Source: Sordaria brevicollis (Eukaryota; Ascomycota; Sordariomycetes; Sordariales; Sordariaceae). Taken from it: a DNA stretch of 64,000 bases. The stretch covers positions 62,001-126,000 of the forward strand of contig JAUTDP010000015.1 of NCBI GenBank assembly GCA_033439795.1. The letters run 5' to 3'. Positions 23,262 to 33,281 of the stretch are shown here, piece by piece (position 1 is the stretch's first letter; each line of letters opens with the position of its first letter). A program made the position numbers and the translations under genes. Under the pieces are notes generated by a model, which searched no databases, was not told where the DNA came from, and saw only the letters and a list, made by a program, of their open reading frames with translations.

Positions 23262-23888
23262 GTTGTAATTGTTGGATGTTAGGGAGCGCTGGACACAGCA
23301 CCTATAAGCATTGCTCCAGTGCCCAACGGCGGTCTGAAAACCTTTCGCGCTCATCATCGGCACCGTCCATCATCAACGCTTGTCGTCGGGAAAGCTCAAA
23401 TCGGGAATAATTGATTGATTGACGAAGGCAATGATAGGTTTTTCTATGGCTCACCAATGTAAAAGAACCATCGTTTCCACGAGTTTAAACGATTTCCTTT
23501 TTCCTCGAGTACTCATATGCGACAGTGGTCTTCCGACTTCCGAACAACAGAGTTGCGTCATGGGTGATGGAGAGTCAGGGGCATTTGAATGACAGCGTCG
23601 GTCGCTATTTCCAAACCTCTCCTGCTGTGCTCGGAGACAATGGTCCTTGCAGGTGTTTGGTTACTGCCAACCTGGAAATCTTCTTTCACTTTTCCCTTGG
23701 AAAGGATGATGGGCCTGTCGACAAAGTAAACACAACTGGAAGGAGCAACTGCAGTTGCCCGCAGAGTGCGGTGGGCGACGGCTGGAGGGCTAAATGATTT
23801 TCGTTTCTTGGACTCGTCAATCTTTCAGGAACTTCTCTCCCAAGACATCTACTTTGTATAATCGATCATTGTCGTCGCCCTTTCCATC
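23262..23888. other. Intergenic region
   Basis: About 0.6 kb upstream of the tRNA gene on its own strand. No recognisable gene; the frame at 23525-23797 is featureless. Confidence 0.4.
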
Positions 23889-24150
23889 CCATATCATCAC
23901 CGGTGCCAACTGCGGCATCACTCTCGAGTTCATCCGCCAACGTACCAAATCTCCCGAAACACCATCCTCGCTCTCGTCGGCGATCCTCCCCATGGCCACT
24001 CCCAAACGTCATATCTTTGTATCTCCGGCACGAACGCCATCACCCTTGGTTCAACAATGCGAATATCGTCACTTCCGGAACTCGATCGGTATGGTTTCGA
24101 TGACCGTGTACCCCACGATCAGGTCACCGTCCATACCTCGACATTTCTCG
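23889..24150 (+). pseudogene. Possible short-chain dehydrogenase (SDR) relic
   Basis: One frame reads IITGANCGITLEFIRQ, which resembles the start of atypical fungal SDR proteins (TGANRGIG-type glycine motif followed by a helix). The similarity then continues in a different frame as RNTILALVGDPPH, where SDR proteins carry the second strand (IALVRDP-type). So the glycine-rich motif is altered (GIT in place of GIG) and at least one frameshift lies near 23945. No catalytic Tyr-x-x-x-Lys is seen before the similarity runs out, close to the end of the convergent membrane-protein gene. This is based on short motifs only and could be chance. Confidence 0.35.
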
Positions 24151-24165
24151 ACCTCAACCCTGTGT

Positions 24166-25357
24166 CTAGTTCACATCTGGCTCTCGTTCATCATCCCTCT
24201 TCTTGAAACGATCAGGAGCATAGCAAGCGCAAAAGGCGAACAAGCTTACCAAACTTATTAAAGTACATACAAACACAAGCCCGGGGTAGTAACCCACAGG
24301 AACTTCTTCGGAAGACCAGTTTTTCCACTTCATGATCAGTGGCTTAGCCAAAATGCAAAACAAGCCAGCCATGTAAAAAGCAGACGCATAGGCAATGACC
24401 ATCAAAGGACAGTGCCAGACCAGCATTGCAGGCCAGTTCAAACCCCATTCCTCCGCTTCAACTTTCGTTGACGCCTCGCCGTGCGTTGGCAAGGTACCAG
24501 TATCTGGGCTTGGAGCCACGTCATCGCTACCTCGTTCACAGGGTTCTTCTAGAGAGGGTGGCTTCTCGTCACATTCGCCGGCCTGTGCGGCCTGTGCCTC
24601 AATATCTCCGATGGCATCTTTCTCAGCAGGACCATTGTGTGAGGCAGCTACGATGCTTGTTGATAATTCATCATCGGACCGTGATTCCATGTCGTCTACT
24701 GGTACAAGCTTCAACAGTTGTAAAAGGTTGCGACGTATGGCTGCTGTCCCGGCCGGTGTATCGTGAAACGGCATGCTTGTTGTTTCCGCGATCGCAAAAT
24801 TGCTCGCATCAATGAATGAGAGATGAGAAAGCTGATACGTTGCCAGAAAAATGTCGGATATCCCCAGAGTTAACGATGAATACCAAAAGGCATGGCAAGA
24901 CCAATGTGCATCAGGTACGTTAGGCCACGAAAACGACGACGTAATTACTGCCGTCAGGACGGTTGACTAGGAAGTGGAAAATACAGTGTAAGCCATAATC
25001 CCCCAAGCAAAACTTCATGGGAATCTTCCATGAGCTCTTCGGTAAGGGAAGGGTATAACAAACCGCTACTGCCACGAACTGAAGCTCATCCCTTTTGCGG
25101 GCCCTCCACGCCAAAATTGTGAGCCATATCTTCGCTCGGTTGGGGCTTCCAACGGGAAAACCTTTGGATGCGAGGAATCTCAGTTTTAGTGCTGGAAACG
25201 AGGTATTGTACCTAAAAAGGCGGCGAGGTCGAAGCCAGAACCTTAAAACGTCGATCACGAAGAAGTACAGGGTGTCGTATACGTAGAAGGAAGCATATCT
25301 AACAACCGCTAGTAGGTAACGGCAACCGCGGGGCCTCTCTTTCGCGCCAGCTGCCAT
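24166..25357 (-). CDS. Fungal membrane protein of unknown function
   Basis: Two exons on the minus strand: 25357-25064 and 24966-24166. The 97-base intron (GTTTGT donor, TTCCTAG acceptor, CTTAC branch-like site) restores one frame in phase 0; a donor 12 bases earlier (GTAGCG) also keeps frame. The product is about 364 residues. Exon 1 has a hydrophobic YASFYVYDTLYFFVIDVL segment and basic flanks. Exon 2 begins with a membrane helix (STVLTAVITSSF), then AHWSCHAFWYSSLTLGISDIFLATYQ, a pattern I know from uncharacterised fungal multi-span proteins. A polar acidic stretch of about 110 residues follows, then two more helices (PLMVIAYASAFYMAGLFCILA; GLVFVCTLISLVSLFAFCACY) and a charged tail. The upstream frame to 25432 starts with TTG, so I chose the ATG at 25357; an unseen upstream exon is possible. 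No function assigned. Confidence 0.6.
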
Positions 25358-25939
25358 TGCGTCGAGTTCTGTGAGAGGTTGATGGTCCAAGTATCTGGTA
25401 AAAGTATAGAGTGGTAGTATACTGATGAGCAAAGAAGGCCGAAAAGTTCACGGCCAAATGACCGCTCAAGTTTTTTTCTGAAGCTCTTGTGCAATATATA
25501 AGTGTTGGGCATCGAAGCTCGAGTCTCTCCAGAGCTAGTACGCGGCACATCTCCCTCTAATCACCTCTACTCTGTCAGAGTTCTTTCGTCGGCTGCCTTC
25601 TTCATTCTACGTTCACAAACATAATCAAGGCGCTCAAACAAGGCACCCGCGCGTGTTTGCCTGTTTGGCAACCACGTACAGTTGCGACTTGTACGAGTTT
25701 CCCGTACAAAAGCTACCCCGGCTGTTGTTACAAGTGTCACGATAAACGTCGGAATCGTGCAACCCGCAAGTTCAGAACAACCCATTCATTCGCCACGAAG
25801 ATTGGGGGAATCTTCGCAAGGCGATCGGTACGGCGTAACCCACTTACCTATTGAGTCGTCTGTGACCGGAACACAGAGACAGAACCCTCCGCAGAACTTA
25901 GGCTTCGGGGCCCATGGCGAGAAAAGCATTGCCCGCCTT
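25358..25939. other. Region between membrane-protein gene and hAT-like element
   Basis: About 0.6 kb upstream of the membrane-protein gene, of normal composition. Two short overlapping frames (25657-25854, 25682-26020) have no recognisable content. It ends in the left copy of the transposon target duplication. Confidence 0.4.
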
Positions 25940-26762
25940 TTGATGAGGGGACATGCTCGGGACGCAGTGTTATTTTACTCCGTGCGCAGTGTCACTGCGT
26001 ACGTAGCATTATCTATATAGACCATACTACGTACGCAGTATCTATGTAAATCCCTAACCCTAAATCCAATTTTATTATTATAAATATATAACGTTCACTT
26101 TTATACGCTACTATTATAAAATTTATAAATTAACGATTTTTAATAGAAGATTTTAATTCGTAACGCTATATATTATTTATTATTATTCATAACTTTTTAA
26201 ACTTTATCGTATTTAATAAATTTCCATTTAAATATATTACTTATATATTGATTTTTATTTTAATATATTCACTACCATTAATATTAGTAATAATTTTAAT
26301 TCCAATTATTCTATTAATTAAAAGAGGGATAATTTTAAAATATATAACTTTAATAAATTTAAATCTAATTCTTAAAAAAGAGTATTTCATTATTTAACCC
26401 TTATTTCGGATTTCCTTCTAAGTAATTACTTTTTATCAACTATAGATCGAATTCTTATATTTATAATAGGAAATATTACTCTTAAGCCGTATAATAATAT
26501 AAAGGAGGTAGATAATATCTTAATTTTTAGGGCTGGGTTAATAACGTTGTATTTTTATATATTAACGTATATTATAATGCTTGTAGAAGTATTCCTGGAG
26601 AATAGGGTTAATATTCATAGTATTTTAATTATATAAAAATATTAGGGTTAGGGATTATATAGCACTGCGTACGTAGTATAGTCTGGGTAGATAATGCTAC
26701 GTACGCAGTGACACTGCGTATTTAGAAACTGACACTGCGTCCCGAGCATGTCCCTTGATGAG
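25940..26762. mobile_element. RIP-mutated non-autonomous hAT-type transposon with 8-bp target duplication
   Basis: The element proper is 25948-26754 (807 bp). It is flanked by perfect direct copies of TTGATGAG (25940-25947 and 26755-26762), the 8-bp duplication expected of hAT transposons. The ends are terminal inverted repeats starting GGGACATGCTCGGGACGCAG, continuing in imperfect form through ACTGCGTACGTAGCATTATC to a CCCTAACCCTAA block, about 115 bp in all. The interior (about 26065-26635) is extremely A+T-rich with few CpA or TpG dinucleotides, as after repeat-induced point mutation. No transposase frame can be recognised. The inverted repeats also contain short internal palindromes (TACGTA, GCGTACGT). 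Confidence 0.88.
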
Positions 26763-27120
26763 TCCCTTGGACCATTACCGACTACACAAAACGTACGCGA
26801 ATGAGCCACGATATCTACGAACCAGGTATATGGAGATGCTCGTCCGGCCACGAAATGGAAAAGGTCGAATGCCTGTCCCGTGTTTTTGGGATTAGTCCAG
26901 ATGATAAGGTAGCGTGTAGGTGAGATTTCCCCCATATCTATCCCATATCAAGTCCCAGCCATTATTAACCAGATTAAGTTACTTGTACAAATTAATTCCC
27001 ATCCATTTATCCTTCCCATGCAACCACCACCAACAACAACTTCCAGCAAAGAAACACTATCCGCATCACTCCACAATCTCTCCCTCCCAAACGACCAGTC
27101 CACCTCAGTCAACCTAGGAA
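26763..27120. other. Intergenic region
   Basis: About 360 bases between the hAT-type element and the 3' end of the MFS gene. CAACCACCACCAACAACA-type low-complexity sequence lies at 27020-27050; no gene is seen. Confidence 0.45.
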
Positions 27121-29047
27121 TCAAGCCAACCCAACCTCCACATTCTTCCCCTTCACACTCCTCCACTCCACCAACAACGCTCCGACAATACTAACCACCG
27201 CCATCGCCACAAACACCATAAACACGTCCGTCAGCGCATCATTATACGCCCTCGTCACGCCCTCCAGCAAGTCCGGAGCAATCGTCTTTTGCACGCTCGT
27301 CGCGCCCAGCAGCAGGATATCCTCCGCGTTTCCAAACCCGGGAGCATATTCGCGAACGTACTGAACAAGCTTGTTGGTAAACACATTCTGCGCGATAGAC
27401 ACAAAAAGTGCGCCGCCGAGGGTTTGCATGAATACCATTAGCGCCGTGCCCACGCTTACATCGCTGATTTCGAGCACCGTCTGTACGGCCATGAGACTTT
27501 GTTGAAGACCCATGCCTAGACCGGCGCCGACGAGGATTTGGTAACCTATCCATTTCCCTGACCCGATATCAGGGTGGAAAGTGGTGAGGAGGCCGTAGCC
27601 GATGCTGGAAATTACCGAGCAGAGGATCATGAAGGGGGCGTAATACCCAATCGCCGAAACCAGCGCGCCGGCGACGACGGATAAGATGACCACCGCCAAA
27701 AGCATGGGGAGGTTCATGATCCCCGACCTTACGGCGCTAGCGCCCTTGACGGCCTGGAACCAGATGGGTAGGTAGTAGACTGAGCCCATGAATGCTGCTC
27801 CCAGTGAGAAGGAGAAGATGGCGGAGGCCCAGACGGAGCGCTTCTTGATGATCCGCGGCGGCACAGTCCCGTTGTCCTGCATGCGAAACTGGATAACCAC
27901 AAACGCCGTGATCAAAACGCCAAAGAGGACAAACAGGAAAATAATCCGCCAGTTATCCCAGGCGTAGGTGGTGCCGCCCCACTGGAGGGCAAGCAGGAGA
28001 CAAACGATGGCGGGCATGAACACGGCCGTGCCAAAGGGGTCAAATTTTAAGATGGTCTTGGCCCAGGTTTGCTCGGCCGGACGTTCCCTCTGCGGGTCCG
28101 GGAAGAAGAAGCCGATGACGAGCATGGTCACGGCGCCGATCGGTAAATTGATGTAGAAGCACCAGCGCCAGGTAACTTCGTCTGTGAATGCGCCCCCCAA
28201 GAGGGGGCCGGAGACGGAGGCGATGCCGTACATGGAGCCGATGAAGCCTGTGTAGACGGGGCGGCGCTCGAGGGGGACGGCGTAGGCGAGGATGATCAAG
28301 GCGCCGGAAAAGATGCCGGCGGAACCGATGCCGGCGATGGCGCGCCCGATGATGAGCGTGGTGGAGTTGTTGGCGACGCCGCAGATGAGGGAGCCGAGCT
28401 CGAAGATGAAGATGGCGATTAGGTAGACCCATTTGAGGGAGAAGAAGGTGTAGAAGCGCCCGAAGAGGAGTTGGAGGGCGGCGGTTGTTAGGAGGTAGGC
28501 TGCGTTGGGGTGTTAGTTACTGTTGATGAGGGGAGAGGGGGGAAATGAAGGACGTACCACTTCCGTACCAGCCTACATCTTGCAAACTGTTGAATTGATC
28601 GGTGATTTTGGGGATGGCGGTGGCGATGATGGAGTTATCTATCGATTGTTAGCCTCCAACTCTCTTCTAACAGCAAAAGTCAAGGGCAGAGGGAAACTCA
28701 CCAAGAGCCATCAAAAAAACACTCAAACACAACGCTATCGTGATCAAGCCCAGCTTGAGACCAGTCGGGTACTCCACCCCATCTTCCCGTATCGTAGTCG
28801 TGTGGCTCTTGTGCGTGGCATTGGACTTTTGCTGGGCCAATGCATGTCCAGGTTGTTGTTGTTCCTTCTCCGGATCTGTCTCGTCAATCGTTCGTCCGCC
28901 TTCAGTGTCTGAAAGCACGTCCTTGTTGTAGCCACCGCGGGGGTCTTCACTTTCTGCTATTGTAGGTGCTCGGGATTGAGACTGGCTACGGGCCTGCGGT
29001 ACAGCCAGGTTGTCGACTTTGGTTTCGTCCTTTTTGATGTCGGCCAT
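27121..29047 (-). CDS. MFS transporter, DHA2 (14-helix drug:H+ antiporter) type
   Basis: Plasma-membrane proton antiporter, probably exporting a toxic small molecule or a metabolite. Three exons on the minus strand: 29047-28702, 28638-28558 and 28499-27121. The introns are GTGAGT...TAG and GTACGT...CAG with CTAAC branch sites. The product is about 601 residues. A polar cytosolic N-terminus (about 1-90) precedes helix 1. Motif D1 ([10 protein letters not shown]) is rebuilt across the first splice, followed by helix 2 ([16 protein letters not shown]), [11 protein letters not shown], and the antiporter motif C in helix 5 ([16 protein letters not shown]). [12 protein letters not shown] is a DHA2 hallmark. 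Fourteen hydrophobic segments fit. It is not inside an evident metabolite cluster, so the substrate cannot be inferred. Confidence 0.93.
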
Positions 29048-32000
29048 GATGGGCAGAGGTGTTTAATTGTGTCGTTCCGTATGGCGTGCTTTCTTCTTGG
29101 TAAGAGTCCGAGGGTATGGTAAGCGGAGAAGGTGGGAACTGGATGGGAAGGGTTAGTGAACTGGGGAGGTATATGTAGGTATGACGAGGAAAGACACGAC
29201 AACTTGAAGGTGACAGTGAAGCTTAGGACAAAGGACGTGATATAAAACCTCAAGCCCACACCAAGCCACCAAGCCTCCTACTTTAGTTACCTTACCAATG
29301 GATAGGATAGGTACTATTGGTAATTCGGACAGACCACCCATCAATGACAGACACACTTCGGAGATATCTTACCAACCAAGCGGTTCAAGTCAACCAAACC
29401 GAACTCAAGTTACACCAAACGGTCTCCGGTTCTATTAGCCTCCCGATACCGATGCGGTATTAGGTTGCCCGCTGCCCGCTGCGCCGCGCCGCCGTAGGTG
29501 TGCAGTCTACACGGCTTTGCTGTCAAACTGTTCCCGTCCTGTCAGTGACAACCTAACATGTCAGAATCCCGTCAGATTAAGCTCAAGACTGTGCCTCGTC
29601 GAGTCATGGGGATGGAAGCCTGAAGAGGTATTGTGGAAACGTACCAGTACGAATGCTTGCTCAGTCGGGTTTTCTTGTCAGATCGTGTTAGTTATTTCCT
29701 TCGCTATGCTCACTTGCCAAGGGTAATACGTGGCGGCGGAGCTGACATCCGGGTTGTTCTGGATGGTTGAGCTTTCGATGTTTGGATTCACGAAAGAATG
29801 TGGGCGTCCCGCGGGATTCCGTCGAGGACTGTACTATCGGTCGTGGTTGCCTTTGGGGTACTGGGAATTGAAGACGGCGCGCGGGGCGGAATACATGGTT
29901 GATAGAATGGGAGCGGATTGCGGGACTCGATCAAATGGGAGTTTCTAGAAAGGCAGTCGTCCCAACCTCAGCTTTACTTGCGACAAATTCGAGAAAGGAC
30001 GGTTCGTATCACCATACTCGGCGTAACTGCGCGAAATGCACGATTGCTCATTGCCGGCGTTATGGTCGCTCGGCTTGAGTCAAATATGCATACCGCTTCT
30101 TTTTTGCATGCTCTAGCATTTTCCATATCGTTTGCTAACAAGAGGTGCACTCAATGGAACATTTGCCAGGGTTATTCCACGTAAAATACAGCCCTTGTGT
30201 GAAGACATTGGGTAAGTTCGGTCGTGTAAGTGTTAAGGGAGGGTACAACTGGAGCGGCAGGAGTACGTACCCGCGTAGAGGTACCTTCTCGTACCTACGG
30301 CTGGACCGCATTTGTAATCCATCCCAACCATCCAACCTCCAAAAGCGATCCTTTATCTCGGCATCCCATCCAAACGGGACGACAGACAAGCCGTCCGTCG
30401 CAATCCATCCTGTTGGGTGCGCCATCAAGCCCACTTGATGGCAACCACGCTCTAACAATTGTACCGTTCTCCGACCCCGAGAGCTGTCACTGGGCCGCTC
30501 GCATTGTTTCCGCTTACCTGAGCCATCGTCCCCCTCGGGTCAATTGGGGCTTGATGAGAATCGGCCGGCTCGCGACCTTTCGGGGATAGCACATTCATGA
30601 TGAATCATATTCCGTCACGGTAAGTAAACTTGACAAACTTCTCTTGGCATCGTTTGTTGGGTGCTAATCAAATTCGTTTGTCGACGACAGGCCAGCCCCA
30701 AGCAAATCGACTTCCATATATCGCAAAACGCAAAACCAACATCGCTGACAGCGGCCGCTTGCTCACATCAACTGCGATTCCAGAATGCATTACTCTTACC
30801 GACACCGTGGTTGATGTTCATCAAGTTTATGGTCTCGTTCCATGATGCGAGCCTCATGGCTGCCTACAACCACGGGAATTCCAGGAATCGCTCTCCTATG
30901 TCACACAAGTTCCACCGAAAAGAAGACGCAAGTAAGACAAAAGTCTGGCGCCACATAATCCAACCAGAACGAGGGAAGCTCACTGCCACCCACCACGTCT
31001 ACGGCTCTTATCAGATCCGAATGGCCAAACACCAAAGCAAAATGCAGGGTACGTTACAGTGAAAGCGGGAACTAAAAGCTGCGCCCTTTCTTGTCATTCC
31101 TGACACAACGGGACCACCATGGTACTGTAAGGCTGTAGTGATGACGACTAATTGCACGATTTACGCACCCTACCTACTTCCGCTCAGACTCGTTTCGACA
31201 TATTCCAGTATCCTGACTTGCCCATCTCTCCATGCTGTTGGGTCAGAAGTAAGCGTCAGATATCGGCTCCAATGAAGGTGTTGAGCTAGGTATTCGTTCA
31301 GGAAGAGGAAGTCCACATCGGAATCCAGATCCGCTATGCGGGCGGGACTCGGCGACCGCGGATTCCACGACGTTCCCAAAAGGAAAAGACTGACATTTCT
31401 TACTTGGTTTGGGCGTCTGGCAGGCTCGATCTCGAGGATGGTAAGAAAATGTTGCTGCGTATAAGAACCGGTGCCTACCTAGAACCGTTTCTGCTCAGCA
31501 GCTCAGTCGAGAAGGCGCATGAATCCGAGCAGGAGACCGAACCGACCTGAATACCATGTGCAAGTACACACAAACCAAGGGCATGGCTGGAAGCAAGCCA
31601 TATTCGCTGTCCACCACCCAGTACATACAGGCCCAGAGGCCCCATCGGTCTCATTTCCTCACCGTGTCCGTATCCGATCCCAACATTTTGGTGAGTTTCA
31701 TACCCCGAACCGCTTCCCCCCAAGACAACCTAAGAATTTCTTAACAGAGGCACTACATCGCAAAACCTACTCAAGCCGTTGATGGCTGAAACAGAATCCA
31801 AATGAAAAGTACGCATCATGACTCTTTTTCCTTTCAGTATCGGCGTTATAGCACACTTTTCACGTCTTGGCTTGATTCAGCCAAACGAGGACAGGGCAGA
31901 ACGACCATATTGACGGCCGTGCTACCTAGAGATAGAATGCCAGGACACACCACTAACTGCCGCGCCGGGAACAAAGGGATGACAAAGTATGACAAAAACC

Positions 32001-33281
32001 GGTACGTACCTACCACTCAGCCATCTCCCGCTGTCACTAACACCGAAAGTGGAAATGGTTGGTCTGGGGCTTTCATTTGCGGGACTTTAACACCGAGCTC
32101 TGGCCTTTGGCGACACTGCGGGTTGGGGGCCAAGTCCAGGGCCAGGGCGGGATCATGACTGTCATGCCTGACGATGACCTCCCGTGTCCGCTGACGGCTG
32201 ACGACTAACGCCGGGTGCAAACACCGAACAAATGGCGCCCAGCCTTAATATACGAGTCTGATGACATGAAACTGCGCTTAAGGAGGTCTTTAGCTTGTTG
32301 TATATTGTGTCAAAGCTTCATCTATTCTCACGCATTGCTCTCTGTCAAGATACTCAAGGAGCAGATCATCATGGGCCTGCTGTTAGTGTTAAGCTTCACA
32401 AACGTACAGTGCGTACGCACTAACACCCGCCGCGGAGTTTAGAGCAGACCCATGTTAGCTCCATTATCTCCACGCAGTGCACCACGCACTAATCCCTTAA
32501 CAGTTGGCTCGGCCCAGTTCTTGGCGAGCTTATTCCAACCACCACTCCATTACCACTCACTTTCCACGTCTACAAGCTACGACCGGCCGGCCGTTGCACT
32601 CCTGTAAAAAGTCTGGAGATCTCCAACGTTGGGATGGGTACATCAGGTGGTGTTGGTGCAGCTTACCCGTGGTCCGTTGTTGTAACGGTAACATAACACA
32701 CCTAGCCTTCGATATCGTTGGATGCCTTTTAATGGTATTTGGAGACATACCGCTAGTACGGAGATACTGGCTCGAATCCAGTACGGGTCACCCATTTTTT
32801 GTGCTTTCTTCTTCTTTTGGGACATTTATTCATGTTTTTTTTTCTTTTGTCATGGTGACTACTCACTCGCATGTCAGAGATAAAGTGTCCGTCTCTTTTG
32901 TAGAAGAAATGAGATGTGTATGAGACGTTCATTGCGTTGTCTAAACATTCCTACTATACTACCCACCACGCCAATATCGTGCTAGTACACGGGTGAATTA
33001 AGGAAAACTGTATACACCACGCAATAGCCGCGGTAACATGAAGATTGAGATAAAGGAAGCATGCGCACTCTCCAAACCTTTTACAAGAATCGAACCATAA
33101 CTAACGCCTATCATAGACCCTGTATAACATGCTATTGATAAGTTGATATGAGAAGGACAAGATGGAAAACCACAAGAGAACGGACTAACATATTGTTGAA
33201 CAGACACATATGACCATTGGGAGCTCACGCCAGTAATCGAAAGGAGGCTAGTGCTTCACTCTTCCAATGTTTCATGAAACT
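29048..33281. other. 4.2-kb stretch without a convincing gene
   Basis: Largest unique-sequence gap in the window. The first 250 bases are the promoter/leader of the MFS gene. Several short frames occur on both strands (for example 29730-29948, 30661-31062, 32504-32923), but none has a recognisable domain. An intron-like sequence lies at 30620-30690 (GTAAGT, GTGCTAAT branch, CGACAG), so a spliced non-coding or very short coding transcript is possible. A tRNA-like 3' half occurs at about 32750-32795. Base composition is normal and no RIP is apparent. Confidence 0.4.

Noticed and set aside
32660..32800. tRNA-like sequence (ACCCGT ... ACTGG-CTCGAAT-CCAGT-ACGGGT)
   Set aside because: The 3' half has a good T arm with one B-box mismatch, and ACCCGT/ACGGGT could pair. 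But I could not fit a D arm and an anticodon loop with T33, and the distance would need a very long intron. Perhaps a decayed tRNA.
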